The notes under the pieces: generated by a model
Told to the model about the DNA's origin: nothing
The model's database searches: none
What the model saw: only the letters and a program-made list of their open reading frames with translations
NCBI GenBank assembly: GCA_965224325.1
Contig: CBDCYT010000021.1
Location: 131,168 to 195,167 of the forward strand
From: CBDCMJ01 sp965224325
GTDB lineage: Bacteria; Chloroflexota; Dehalococcoidia; Lucifugimonadales; UBA3495
DNA length: 64,000 nucleotides
Reading direction: 5' to 3'
Translations under genes and position numbers: made by a program
Shown here: piece by piece, positions 16,331-25,816 of the stretch
How the letters are laid out: every line of letters begins with the position of its first letter
How positions within the stretch are numbered: position 1 is the stretch's first letter

Positions 16331-18100
16331 ATGAAGACTAAACGGGTGGTGCTGCTGCAGCCAGCGTCAACCGGTGGAAACTTCGAGTATATCGCCATAC
16401 CTCGTCAGGGTATGCTCTTCTTGTCGGGCGCCTTGGCCCAGTGGGATGGCCCCTTTCACTACGAGAGAGAGATATGGTTTGAAGACCGGTCAGGATTGGT
16501 GGACCCGGATAAAGACCTAGACGGCGTCGATATACTGATGGTCACCGCCTTGATAAATGAGGCCCCACGGGGGTATGAGGTGGCCCGCTTGGCCAAGCAA
16601 TACCACCCCAATCTGATAACCATCGGGGGCGGGCCTCAGATGGGTCCCTTGGCCGAGGAAGCCTTCGATTATGGCCACTTCGACGTAGTGGTGCAGAGGG
16701 AAGGCGAGGATATTATCGGCCAACTCTCCGATATACTACTGACTTATCGCGGCGCCCAGCTCTACCAGTACTTGGACAAAGTTCCCGGCATCACTTACCG
16801 GCGCGACGGGCACATGGTCCAAACCCGCAGGTCCGGTACGGTTTCCCCCGACTTCGTGCAGCTTCCTGACTTCCATTCCATCAAAGACTTGAGCTCAAGC
16901 AATCCCATGGCCGGCGGCGTGCTTGAGACGGTGCGGGGTTGCACCGAGAAATGCAGCTATTGCCAGGTAATCCAACAGTTCCTGGGTTACCGCTTGGTGT
17001 CCAGAGAAACAGAGATTCAGCGGTTGCAGCAACTACGGGAGATGGCCGAAGACGGGCTTATCCATTCCTCCCGGGGCGGCGGGTTTAACATTTTCATTTC
17101 CGACGATCTTCACCCACCACCCCTGAGGGCCGTTAAATACCGTGACGAGCGCTTGGCGCGGCTGAAAGACTGGAAAAGCCGCACCGAAGGGATGAACTTG
17201 ATTTGTCAGGCCCGCGCCGAAGTCGGACAGGACCGCGAGTTGGCCGAAGCCATGTGGGACGCCAATATCAAGATGCTGTACGTGGGCGTAGAATCGGATA
17301 ACGCGGAAAATCTAAATGCCGTTGGCAAGCGGCAGGACCCCGGACAGACCCACCAAGACCTGATTACTTTGAAACGAGACGGGTTCGCCGTGGTGGCCAT
17401 GACTATCATCGGTCTTCCTTACGACACCGAAGATAGCATTATGGCGCTGGCCGATTGGGTCACCGAGATCAGCAAGTACCAGACGGCCAACCTCCTAACG
17501 CCCCTCCCGGCAACCTCGAACTGGAAGGATATGGCGCCGCTGAACGAAAATGGTGAGCTGCTGAAAGAGGGTGAGATGCGGCCTTACCATCTTTATACTG
17601 GCCGGCAATTGGTCCACTACGACGAGCGGTGGACCTTGGAGGAAAGCCGCGAGTTGTTCGATAGGTACAATGCCAAATTGAGTCCCGTCGATGATTTGTA
17701 CGGCCGCATATTCCGGATCCTCCGAAACTACCGGTTGCGCATCGCCACTACAGGTAAGGAGTTGGGTGACACCATTACCACTCGCATTACCGAAGCCACT
17801 GAAACCTTGAAGGGATGGTCCGACCAGGAGTTCGGTGGAAACATCTCCCAAAGGGTTGGAGAACTAGTGGAGACGCTGCGCTCCGTGTCTCAACCGTTGG
17901 CCAATGCTAGGCGGGACGTAGCCGAATCCGTAAGCGTCCGAGTCAGTGAGTTGACGGAGTCACTAAAGATTCTGTCGGACCCGCTCAAACCCGGAGGCCC
18001 CGAGCTGGCAGCCAATATCTCTGGCCGGATTACCGAACTCAACGACATGCTGAACGGCGTGGCGATGGACCCGAAGCGAAAGAGGACTCTCACCAAGTAG
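16331..18100 (+). CDS. B12-binding radical SAM protein with C-terminal amphipathic repeats
   Basis: 589 residues. N-terminal cobalamin-binding-like domain (VDILMVTALINEAPRGYEVA, IGGGPQMGPLAEEAF, VVVQREGED); radical SAM core with the 4Fe-4S motif C204-x3-C208-x2-C211 in RGCTEKCSYCQ, later LYVGVESDNAENLNAVGK and MTIIGLPYDTEDSI. Residues from about 480 to the end form four divergent units of roughly 30 residues, each with an (I/V)-x-x-R-(I/V)-x-E-x-x-x-x-L core, likely amphipathic helices. The class covers P- and C-methylases, bacteriochlorophyll-type enzymes and hopanoid modifiers; the substrate is unknown. I start at ATG 16331 because homology begins at once with KRVVLLQP; earlier in-frame starts add a low-information leader. 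Confidence 0.78.
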   Translation: MKTKRVVLLQPASTGGNFEYIAIPRQGMLFLSGALAQWDGPFHYEREIWFEDRSGLVDPDKDLDGVDILMVTALINEAPRGYEVARLAKQYHPNLITIGGGPQMGPLAEEAFDYGHFDVVVQREGEDIIGQLSDILLTYRGAQLYQYLDKVPGITYRRDGHMVQTRRSGTVSPDFVQLPDFHSIKDLSSSNPMAGGVLETVRGCTEKCSYCQVIQQFLGYRLVSRETEIQRLQQLREMAEDGLIHSSRGGGFNIFISDDLHPPPLRAVKYRDERLARLKDWKSRTEGMNLICQARAEVGQDRELAEAMWDANIKMLYVGVESDNAENLNAVGKRQDPGQTHQDLITLKRDGFAVVAMTIIGLPYDTEDSIMALADWVTEISKYQTANLLTPLPATSNWKDMAPLNENGELLKEGEMRPYHLYTGRQLVHYDERWTLEESRELFDRYNAKLSPVDDLYGRIFRILRNYRLRIATTGKELGDTITTRITEATETLKGWSDQEFGGNISQRVGELVETLRSVSQPLANARRDVAESVSVRVSELTESLKILSDPLKPGGPELAANISGRITELNDMLNGVAMDPKRKRTLTK

Positions 18101-18237
18101 TGCCAGCTACTTCAGCGCTGCTTCCACCCTCGTAGCGTGTGCTGGGGTTGTGGCCGCTACCAGTCGGGGGGAGTTTGGTGAAAGCGCCGGAGCGTCTGTG
18201 CGCAATATTCGGACACGTTGGGATAGTATAGCTGAGT

Positions 18238-19494
18238 GTGGAAGTGAGCAACGACCGGCGGGTCTTTATCACCGCCATAGGTGTGGTGAGTCCTCTGGGT
18301 CTGGACGCCGAGTCTACTTGGGCCGGGTTGGCTGCGGGACACTCAGGTGTCGATGTCATTACCGCCTTCGATACGAAAGGCTTTGACACCCGTTTTGCTG
18401 GCCAGGTCAAAGGGTTCGATCCGGAGAGTTATCTGGACCGGAAAGTTGCCCGGCGCATGGACCGTTTTGCCCAGTTCGCGGCAGTAGCCGCCCAAGCCGC
18501 ATGTCGGCAAGCGCATCTGAACCCAGGTGATGACCCCTACCAAGTTGGGGTTATTATCGGAAGCGGCATCGGCGGCATCATTACCCTCTCCCAACAGTTC
18601 GAAGTGCTGCAAGCCCTCGGACCTCGACGGGTCAGCCCGTTCCTGATCCCTATGATGTTAGCCGACATGGCATCAGCTCAGGTTTCCATGGTTACCGGGT
18701 CTATGGGAGCAAATTACTGCACGGTTTCCTCGTGTTCCAGCGGCGCCGACGCCCTGGGACAAGGCTGGGAAATGATCCGGCGGGGACAACAAGAAGTGGT
18801 CCTGGCCGGTGGCAGTGAGGCCCCCGTCTATCCGGTGGCGGTAGCAGGATTTAACGCCATGCGGGCGTTGTCTCGATTCAACGAAGACCCCAAGAAAGCC
18901 AGCCGTCCTTTTGATTCGCAGCGGGATGGCTTTGTTATTGGAGAGGGCGCCGCGGTGTTGGTGCTCGAAAGCGGCGCCAGCGCGGAGCGGCGGGGCATAT
19001 CCCCGATGGCCGAGCTGCGCGGCTACGCAGCTACGTCAGACGCACATCATCTGACCGAACCAGCGCCCACGGGTGAAAGCGCTGCAAAAGCCATGAAAAT
19101 GGCGCTTCTGCACGCGGGCCTCGATTCATCGGAAGTTGACTATCTCAACGCCCACGGCACCTCCACTCCCCTTAACGACCGGCAGGAGACCAAGGCCATC
19201 AAGCTTGCCCTGGGGGAAGACGCCTACCGTATACCCATCAGTTCCAGCAAATCCATGACTGGCCATCTGTTGGGAGCAGGCGGGGCATTAGAGGCGGCCA
19301 TTTGCGTCATGTCGATGCAACGCGGCCTGATTCCCCCCACCATTAATTTGACTAATCCTGACCCCGACTGCGACTTGGACTACACGCCCAACCATGCCCG
19401 CCCGGCCGACATCAAAGTTGCAATGAGCAACTCCTTCGGTTTCGGAGGACATAACTCTGTGTTGGTCTTCGCTCATCCGGGCCTGGGCGAGTGA
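18238..19494 (+). CDS. fabF: Beta-ketoacyl-ACP synthase II
   Basis: 418-residue condensing enzyme of fatty-acid elongation. Catalytic triad visible: Cys in TVSSCSSGADALGQG, His in NAHGTSTPLND and His in SKSMTGHLLGAGG; N-terminus RRVFITAIGVVSPLG and C-terminus SNSFGFGGHNSVLVF are typical. Starts at a GTG (18238, alternative GTG 18244). The stop overlaps the recJ start by four bases, so the two are translationally coupled. No acyl carrier protein or other fab gene is adjacent. Confidence 0.92.
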   Translation: MEVSNDRRVFITAIGVVSPLGLDAESTWAGLAAGHSGVDVITAFDTKGFDTRFAGQVKGFDPESYLDRKVARRMDRFAQFAAVAAQAACRQAHLNPGDDPYQVGVIIGSGIGGIITLSQQFEVLQALGPRRVSPFLIPMMLADMASAQVSMVTGSMGANYCTVSSCSSGADALGQGWEMIRRGQQEVVLAGGSEAPVYPVAVAGFNAMRALSRFNEDPKKASRPFDSQRDGFVIGEGAAVLVLESGASAERRGISPMAELRGYAATSDAHHLTEPAPTGESAAKAMKMALLHAGLDSSEVDYLNAHGTSTPLNDRQETKAIKLALGEDAYRIPISSSKSMTGHLLGAGGALEAAICVMSMQRGLIPPTINLTNPDPDCDLDYTPNHARPADIKVAMSNSFGFGGHNSVLVFAHPGLGE

Positions 19495-21203
19495 CCACTG
19501 AGCCCCTGTTTGGGGGGTCTAAACGCTGGGACCTGCCGCCTCCTGTTGGCAACCACTCTCTGCCGTCCCACCTCGCCATTGCAGCGGTCAAGGTACTGAT
19601 GCGCCGCGGCATTGACACCGCCGAAAAACTGCGTGTGTTTCTAGACCCGCCACATCGGCTGCCCTACGATCCGCTGCGTCTGTCCGGTATGGACCGCGCA
19701 TTGCAGAGATTATACCGGGCGATCAACCTGCAGGAACGGGTGTGGGTATTCGGAGACTTCGATGTTGACGGCCTGACCGGAACGGCCATCGTCGCCGAAG
19801 GTTTGGAGGCCTTCGGCTTGGAGGTGCTTCCTTATCTGCCCCATCGCTCCGATGAAGGCCATGGGCTCTCTACGGCCGCCATTGATTACTTGGCTGGTCA
19901 AGGGGCGGACCTGATCATCACTGTGGATTGTGGAGTGACGTCTCCCGTCGAAGTAGCCCATGCAAAACAAATGGGAGTGGACGTCATTATTACTGACCAC
20001 CATATCCCGCAGGCAGATTTGCCCGACGCCGCTGCGATCATAGATCCCATGATGCCCGGGGGCTCCTACCCTTTCCCCCACCTGTGCGGTGCGGGACTGG
20101 CCTTCAAGTTAATCCAGGGGCTGTATCAGTATTACGGGCAACCCTGGGACAATGGCCTCTTGGAGCTGGCCGCCTTAGGAACGATTGCCGACTTGGTCCC
20201 CATGGTCGACGAAAATCGCTATCTGGTGCAGGAGGGCTTGGTCTCATTGACTGGGACGCCACGGCCGGGGCTTCAGGCGTTGTACCGGCTTGCCGGCGTC
20301 CAGGAACAGGCCTTCACCACCGAGACGGTATCTTTCTACGTGTCACCCCGGCTCAACGCCTCCGGCAGGATGGGTCACGCCATGGACAGCTATCGCCTGT
20401 TGACCACCAAATCCATAGCGGAGGCCGAATCACTGGCTCAAAAAATTGAGGCTATGAATCGCCAACGCCGGGAGCTGACCGAACAGGTGATGGAACGAGC
20501 CCGCCGGCAGGTCAGCGCCGAGATGGCTTCCAAGGGGCTTCCGGCGTTGCTGATGACCTCGGTCGATGGCATCACCAGGGGAGTTGCCGGCTTGGTGGCC
20601 GGACGTTTGGCCGAGACGTTTCGACGCCCGGCGGTGGCCATGACCGTGGAAGACGATGTAGTCGTTGGCAGCGGGCGCAGCATCCCCGAGTTTGACATAT
20701 TTCAGGCGTTTTCCGACTGCCAGGACATCTTTGTTCGATTCGGAGGCCATGCTCAAGCCGCGGGCTTCACCATAGCCGCCGACAAGGTCCCTCAACTGCA
20801 AGAGAGACTGACCCGCGCAGCCGAGAAGTCCTTGAATTTTGGAGACCTACGACCTCGCTTGGAGCTTGACGCTGAGGTTGAGCTTGCTGACTTGAGCGGA
20901 GAGTTCCCTAGCTGGGTATTCACCCTGGAGCCCTTTGGTCCCGAGAACCCGCAACCGGTGTTCCTGACTCGGCGAGCCCAGGTGTTGGAAACGCGACTAA
21001 TGGGCAATTCTGGGCAGCACCTTAAAATGAGGGTTACCCAGGGAGGCCAGCATTGGACTGCTTTGGCGTTTAACCAAGCGGACCAATGGGTGGCGGGGAC
21101 CAGGATGGTGGACTTGGCCTATACCTTGGATCGCGACCGCTGGCAGGGAGCGGAGCGGATAAACCTCAAGGTAGCAGATTTCAGGGTTGCCGGCGACGAC
21201 TAG
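19491..21203 (+). CDS. recJ: Single-stranded-DNA-specific exonuclease RecJ
   Basis: 570 residues with all RecJ motifs: DHH domain with VFGDFDVDGLTG, LIITVDCGVTS, VIITDHHIPQ and LCGAGLAFKL, and the DHHA1 part with GRSIPEFDIFQAF and RFGGHAQAAGFTIA, followed by the OB-fold domain (EPFGPENPQPVF). A 5'-3' exonuclease for recombination and mismatch repair. Starts at GTG overlapping the fabF stop (GTGA). Length matches the usual 560-580 residues. Confidence 0.94.
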   Translation: MTTEPLFGGSKRWDLPPPVGNHSLPSHLAIAAVKVLMRRGIDTAEKLRVFLDPPHRLPYDPLRLSGMDRALQRLYRAINLQERVWVFGDFDVDGLTGTAIVAEGLEAFGLEVLPYLPHRSDEGHGLSTAAIDYLAGQGADLIITVDCGVTSPVEVAHAKQMGVDVIITDHHIPQADLPDAAAIIDPMMPGGSYPFPHLCGAGLAFKLIQGLYQYYGQPWDNGLLELAALGTIADLVPMVDENRYLVQEGLVSLTGTPRPGLQALYRLAGVQEQAFTTETVSFYVSPRLNASGRMGHAMDSYRLLTTKSIAEAESLAQKIEAMNRQRRELTEQVMERARRQVSAEMASKGLPALLMTSVDGITRGVAGLVAGRLAETFRRPAVAMTVEDDVVVGSGRSIPEFDIFQAFSDCQDIFVRFGGHAQAAGFTIAADKVPQLQERLTRAAEKSLNFGDLRPRLELDAEVELADLSGEFPSWVFTLEPFGPENPQPVFLTRRAQVLETRLMGNSGQHLKMRVTQGGQHWTALAFNQADQWVAGTRMVDLAYTLDRDRWQGAERINLKVADFRVAGDD

Positions 21204-21373
21204 CAGCCGTCTAGAATTTCGCCGCTGCTGACCTTATCTTTTTGCCGGACGTAGCCGCATCCAGGTTGCCGGCTCCCTCAAACGGGCCCGGCTAAAACAT
21301 TGTCACCCAATACGTTCTTCCCTGATGGGTTCTCACCTAACACGTTCTCGACAGAAGGTTAGGAAGCACCCCC

Positions 21374-22285
21374 TCATTTCCTGGGACTTGATCCACGCCC
21401 GGCGCGCGTTGATTCGGCCGGGACGAGTCGGCCCTTGTACATCAGCAATGGGATAGTAACCAACATCACTAGCAACGCGATTATCTGGGCCTCGTTCAGC
21501 GGACCGTACTCTTTATACTCCTCGCGCAAGAAACTGAGGAAGAAACGGCCCGCGGAATACGTAGCCAGGTACAGCGCGAAAAACATGCCTGAAGGTTGCA
21601 GTCGCTTCCGCAAGGGCCAGAGAACTGCCAGGATTGCCAAGTCCATGAGCAGCTCGTAAGCCACTGCGGGGTGCGTGGCGCCGGCGCCAAAGAATCTCTC
21701 ACACGACAGACTCCCTCTGTCTGGATGGGTATAAATCACACCCCAAGGAAGACCAGTGGCTTTGGCGCAGTGTTCGCCGTTGATGATGTCGCCGACTCTT
21801 CCGATCGCCTGGGAAATCAACAACGCCGGAGCGGCTATGTCCGCGATACGCCCCGCGCCAGGTAGCCGGGACATTGTGGGTTCTCCGAGAAACCGGAAGT
21901 AGCGGCGCCATGTACTTAGATAGAAACCGGAGTTGCGGATAGTAATGTACGCCGCGCCGGACACGAACCCCCCAAGTATGGCGCCATAAATGGTTACTCC
22001 CCCTCCCCATACGTAGAGGACTCTGATCGGGTCATTGGAGTAAAAGTCCCAGGCGTCAATGACATGGAGCAGCCGGGCCCCGACGACCCCGCCAAGGATA
22101 CTCCAAAACGCCACCGCGTAGATCTCATCAGAGCTCAGTCCCTCTTTAGATCCCCAGCGGGCCACCAGGAATACCGATACAACTACCGCTACAAAGGTGA
22201 GGAACCCGTGCCAAGACAGCACGAAGCCGCCGCCGTCAATTAGATTGGGGTTAATTCCGATCGATATAGAGTTAAGCTCTATCAT
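21374..22285 (-). CDS. lgt: Prolipoprotein diacylglyceryl transferase
   Basis: 303-residue polytopic membrane protein that transfers diacylglycerol to the lipobox cysteine of prolipoproteins. The Lgt signature is present as AIGRVGDIINGEHCAKATGLPWG, with early GFVLSWHGFLTF and the HPAVAYELLMDLAIL region. Several hydrophobic segments of the expected number. Last gene of a minus-strand rsmA-ispE-lgt set (61 bases after ispE). A lipobox-processing role in a window with few surface proteins simply reflects housekeeping. Confidence 0.9.
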   Translation of the reverse strand: MIELNSISIGINPNLIDGGGFVLSWHGFLTFVAVVVSVFLVARWGSKEGLSSDEIYAVAFWSILGGVVGARLLHVIDAWDFYSNDPIRVLYVWGGGVTIYGAILGGFVSGAAYITIRNSGFYLSTWRRYFRFLGEPTMSRLPGAGRIADIAAPALLISQAIGRVGDIINGEHCAKATGLPWGVIYTHPDRGSLSCERFFGAGATHPAVAYELLMDLAILAVLWPLRKRLQPSGMFFALYLATYSAGRFFLSFLREEYKEYGPLNEAQIIALLVMLVTIPLLMYKGRLVPAESTRAGRGSSPRK

Positions 22286-22346
22286 TGCTCGGCCAGGTCA
22301 AACTCCCAAGTGTTGCGGGCTACTGAACAGTGCGCAGCCGCTCGTG

Positions 22347-23243
22347 CTAGGGTCGCAGCGGGTCATCCGGCGACGCTTGTCCAGTGGTCACAGTGCGAAC
22401 AAGGTATACCCCAATCCCGTAACGTTGCAAGGCGGTGGAAACACTTCGAAACTCATCTTCACCGGAGGGGAAAGCGAACAGCGCCGGCCCCGCACCCGAT
22501 AGATGGAACCGGCCGGGAGACAGGTCGCTCAGGACTTGCTGCAACCAAGCCAAGTCTAAGAAAGCTTGCGCCGCAATCTGTTCAAAGACGTTGTGGACCG
22601 CTCCTCCCGCAGACTGTCCTACGGACTGGCCTCCCAACAGGATTTCTATCATTCGGCGGGTGACGCCTCCGTCGCTGTAGTGCGCCGGAGTCAAGCACCC
22701 AAACATGGTGGCTGTCTTGTTGGGCAGCGTGGCGCCGGGGCAGACCAAGGTGACGGGTAACGAGGGCAGCGGAGGCAGTGGCGCGACCTGTTCTCCCCGG
22801 CCTTGGATCAGGGCGGTGCTCCCCCATAGAAAGTACGGGACATCGGAGCCCAGGCCCTCTGCCACTTCTGCCAAGTCGTCGATGGGCAAGTCCAGGGCCC
22901 AGAGCCGATTTAAAGCCATCAGTGCGCAGGCGGCGTCGCTGCTTCCTCCGCCCAACCCCATGCTGGTGGGAATGTGTTTCTCAATGTGGATGCGGGCTTG
23001 AGGTTTTACCTTCCCGCGCCGGGCAAGATCAACCGCCGCTTGCCAGACCAGGTTGGCCTGACCCTTTAACGAGGGGTCGTCACACTCAACCTGCAAGGTG
23101 GTAGCGGGTAGAAATTCCAGACGATCGGCTAGATCAATGGTCTGGAGAATGCTTTTGATCTCATGATAGCCATCGGCCCGGCGGCCCAGCACTTCGAGCG
23201 TGAGATTCAATTTAGCAAACGCCAGAGCTTTCAATATCACCAA
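22347..23243 (-). CDS. ispE: 4-diphosphocytidyl-2-C-methyl-D-erythritol kinase
   Basis: 298-residue GHMP kinase of the MEP isoprenoid pathway. AFAKLNLTLEVLGRRADGYHEI at the start is the IspE N-terminal signature, and IPTSMGLGGGSSDAACAL is the ATP-binding GHMP motif; the late LSGAGPALFAF is motif 3. Start is TTG 23243 or GTG 23240. It shows the organism uses the MEP pathway. It lies 31 bases downstream of rsmA on the same strand, a common bacterial pairing. Confidence 0.93.
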   Translation of the reverse strand: MVILKALAFAKLNLTLEVLGRRADGYHEIKSILQTIDLADRLEFLPATTLQVECDDPSLKGQANLVWQAAVDLARRGKVKPQARIHIEKHIPTSMGLGGGSSDAACALMALNRLWALDLPIDDLAEVAEGLGSDVPYFLWGSTALIQGRGEQVAPLPPLPSLPVTLVCPGATLPNKTATMFGCLTPAHYSDGGVTRRMIEILLGGQSVGQSAGGAVHNVFEQIAAQAFLDLAWLQQVLSDLSPGRFHLSGAGPALFAFPSGEDEFRSVSTALQRYGIGVYLVRTVTTGQASPDDPLRP

Positions 23244-23274
23244 TCCGCTTGGCTAGAATTACCAATTCGCCCAG

Positions 23275-24126
23275 CTAGGTTGCCTGGCTTCCACGCTCTT
23301 TACTGAAACTGAACGGAGGCCAGGCGTTGTAGAGTGATGCCCACTCTTCCAAGGACAGGGTAGCCGGCCTCCTGTTGCCATCCAAATCCAGGCTGGCCAA
23401 GACTCTCGCCACGGAGTCAGTGGAAATACCTAAGCCATGGGCCAGGGAGTTCCGCAGTTGCTTTCTAGGCGCGGAGAATCCACTTCGCACCAAGTGGAAG
23501 AATTCTTCATCGTTGGCCACGCTGACTGCGGGGCTGGGTCTAACGTCTAGCCGGACTACCGCCGAGGTCACTTTGGGGGGCGGCCGGAAGGCCTGGGCGG
23601 GCACTTTGCAAACTAATCTCGGCTCCGCGTAATATTGGGCAGCAACAGAAAGGAGTCCCATCTTGCCGGGGGCCGCCGTCATTGATTGGGCCACTTCTTC
23701 TTGTAGAGTAACCACCATCAACCGTGGTTTGAAGCTAGCCTCAAGGAAGTGCCTGATAATAGGGTTGGCGGCGTAGTAGGGAAGGTTTCCCACCACTTTA
23801 TAAGCCGGAGCCGAGGCCAACATTGGCGCTAGGTCCGCATACCGGGCGTCGGCCTCGATGACAGCGAGCTTGGGCGGGTGCCCAAGCCGGGCGGGCAGCG
23901 CCGCTGCCAACCGTGGGTCCAGCTCCACCGCAAGGACCTGAGCGCCGCTCTCGACCAGGCGGCGGGTCAGAGCACCCGCGCCGGGCCCAATTTCCACAAT
24001 CAGGTCTTGGGATTCGACCTCCGCAGCTGCAACAATCTCGCTTAGAATCCGGTCATCTTGTAGGAAGTGTTGGCCCAGCGCCTTACGGGGCCGAGTCCTC
24101 GATGCAGAGTGGGTGCTCACCGGCAA
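23275..24126 (-). CDS. rsmA: 16S rRNA dimethyladenosine transferase
   Basis: 283-residue SAM-dependent methylase that dimethylates two adjacent adenines near the 3' end of 16S rRNA. KALGQHFLQDDRIL, SAM motif I in VEIGPGAGALTRRL, and the catalytic VVGNLPYYAANPIIRHFL (NLPY) are all present; C-terminal RNA-binding region includes FRPPPKVTSAVVRL. Likely start TTG 24126 or GTG 24120. First of the rsmA-ispE-lgt group. Confidence 0.93.
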   Translation of the reverse strand: MPVSTHSASRTRPRKALGQHFLQDDRILSEIVAAAEVESQDLIVEIGPGAGALTRRLVESGAQVLAVELDPRLAAALPARLGHPPKLAVIEADARYADLAPMLASAPAYKVVGNLPYYAANPIIRHFLEASFKPRLMVVTLQEEVAQSMTAAPGKMGLLSVAAQYYAEPRLVCKVPAQAFRPPPKVTSAVVRLDVRPSPAVSVANDEEFFHLVRSGFSAPRKQLRNSLAHGLGISTDSVARVLASLDLDGNRRPATLSLEEWASLYNAWPPFSFSKERGSQAT

Positions 24127-24384
24127 AATATCTCACATGATGCCCGGCCAAGTCCCTGGGGAGTCTCTGTTGTATTGGGAGGGATTCGTGGCGCTGGTTC
24201 CATTTTCCCCGGCAAGTCACGGACGCAAGACCGAGCGGGCAGGCAATTGTCGAATGACGGCCCACCGGTAGTTTGAAGCAAGTTCTTTGTCAACGGGACC
24301 GCGTGTGGATGGAGACTGGCTTAAAGACCGCGCACCTCCCTTTGACATAAACCACTGAACGTGTCAAAGGCCAAGACTCAGACC

Positions 24385-24480
24385 AGGTGCTCCCACGGCA
24401 CCCGTAGTATCCTGTTGACCGTTGCTTCCTTCCGGACCTGGCGGGGTTCACAAGTCTACGCCGCGTGGGGCCCAGCCCTC
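24385..24480 (-). ncRNA. ffs: Bacterial small signal recognition particle RNA (4.5S-type)
   Basis: On the minus strand CCAGGTCCGGAAGGAAGCAA reproduces the universally conserved SRP domain IV tetraloop and asymmetric loop. Flanks pair into the long hairpin: CCCCACG and CGTAG on the 5' side against CTACG and CGTGGG on the 3' side. End points are approximate, by helix closure. Confidence 0.9.
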
Positions 24481-24645
24481 AACATCCTGGTCCCTAAACA
24501 TGGGCCCATTGGCTAGGCCTGGGAGAGGAGTTCAACCCCGCTATAGCGGATTGCGAGTTCAGGGCACCGCTAGCTCCCCGTCTAGCGCGGTCTCGATATC
24601 ATGGTAGGTTAGGCATTGGACCGTGTCAAATACTGAATGCTGGTC

Positions 24646-24732
24646 TCCAGCAGCTAGAGCGGCATGCACTGGGGGTCTCGCCTGGCCCTCGGCAGCTAGA
24701 GCGGCACGCGCCGGGGTCTCGCCTGGTCCCCC
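24646..24732. repeat. Two-copy 42-base tandem repeat
   Basis: CAGCTAGAGCGGCA begins copies at 24651 and 24693, both ending GGTCTCGCCTGG, with a few substitutions. It lies in the roughly 400-base non-coding stretch between the SRP RNA and galU. A minus-strand opening across 24559-24825 is mostly built from it and resembles no family. Confidence 0.6.
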
Positions 24733-24893
24733 GCCCGTGAGGAAGCGCACCCCAGGTGTTGCTTTTGTGCAGCCGGAAGCACTGAAGTGGGCCCCCAAAG
24801 CCGCGGCGCCATGGCCAACGTGCAACGGTTGGCAGCTGGTGATTTCTTGTTCCTCTTTATACCCGGTGTTAGAATGGCCTCACTTTAAGAGGG

Positions 24894-25784
24894 GTGTCCA
24901 CCGCTGCAATCATGCAGATAAAGAAAGCCGTCATACCGGCCGCCGGGTTGGGCACCCGGTTCCTGCCGGTGACCAAGTCCGTGCCCAAAGAGCTCTTGCC
25001 GATTCTCGACAAGCCTATGCTCCAGTACGTTGTGGAAGAGGCGGCTGAGGCCGGCGTTGAGCAGATCATCATAGTTACCTCCCCCGGCAAGGAGTCTATT
25101 GCATCGTACTTTCAACCACAACCGGAGCTAGACAGCCGCCTGGCCGACTCTGGAGCGTTGGACCTCTTGGAGAAGGTGCGCCTAGCCGCCAATCTGGCCG
25201 AGGTTTCATTCGTGGTCCAAGAGAAACCCCTGGGGTTGGGCCACGCGGTCCTGATGGCACGCCAGGCCGTCGGGAACGAGCCTTTTGTTGTCATCCTGCC
25301 CGACGACATCGTGGCCCACAGTCCGGGCGTGGTGTCTCAGATGGCGGAGGTGAGTCAAAGGCTTGGCGCCGGGGTGGTCGCCGTGGAAGCCTTGCCTTGG
25401 AACATGGTCCAGAACTATGGTGTGGTGGACGGCGATAGAGGCGATGGAACAGAAGAACGTGTACTTCGAATTCGCGGATTGGTGGAAAAGCCACTGCCCG
25501 AAGACGCTCCATCAAACTTGGCCATCGTGGGGCGATACCTGCTGCCTCCGGAGATCTTTGACTGCCTGGAACGCACCGTTCCCGGCGCCAAAGGTGAGAT
25601 TCAGCTAACTGACGCCCTTTCGCTGCTATTGGAACACCAGGAATTATACGCCTACCAATTCCTGGGCCGGCGTTACGACGGAGGCACTCCCATGGGTCTG
25701 CTGCGGGCGTCATTGGAGTTCGCCCTGGCCCGGGAGGATACCCGCGACACGGCTCGATCGCTGATTGACGGTTTAAAAGACTAG
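24894..25784 (+). CDS. galU: UTP-glucose-1-phosphate uridylyltransferase
   Basis: 296-residue nucleotidyltransferase making UDP-glucose. N-terminal signature AVIPAAGLGTRFLPVTKS followed by VPKELLPILDKPMLQYVVEEA, then QEKPLGLGHAVLMA, ILPDDIV, LVEKPLPEDAPSNLAIVGRYLL and GEIQLTDAL. Start at GTG 24894 or ATG 24912; the latter matches the usual family N-terminus more closely but has no clear ribosome site. UDP-glucose feeds envelope polysaccharide and glycolipid synthesis. Followed after 32 bases by a DinB-like gene. Confidence 0.93.
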   Translation: MSTAAIMQIKKAVIPAAGLGTRFLPVTKSVPKELLPILDKPMLQYVVEEAAEAGVEQIIIVTSPGKESIASYFQPQPELDSRLADSGALDLLEKVRLAANLAEVSFVVQEKPLGLGHAVLMARQAVGNEPFVVILPDDIVAHSPGVVSQMAEVSQRLGAGVVAVEALPWNMVQNYGVVDGDRGDGTEERVLRIRGLVEKPLPEDAPSNLAIVGRYLLPPEIFDCLERTVPGAKGEIQLTDALSLLLEHQELYAYQFLGRRYDGGTPMGLLRASLEFALAREDTRDTARSLIDGLKD

Positions 25785-25816
25785 CTTATGCTTCAACCTG
25801 GTTTGCGGGAGGACTA

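Noticed and set aside
24559..24825. 88-codon minus-strand opening as a small gene
   Set aside because: Mostly made of a two-copy tandem repeat and with no family resemblance.
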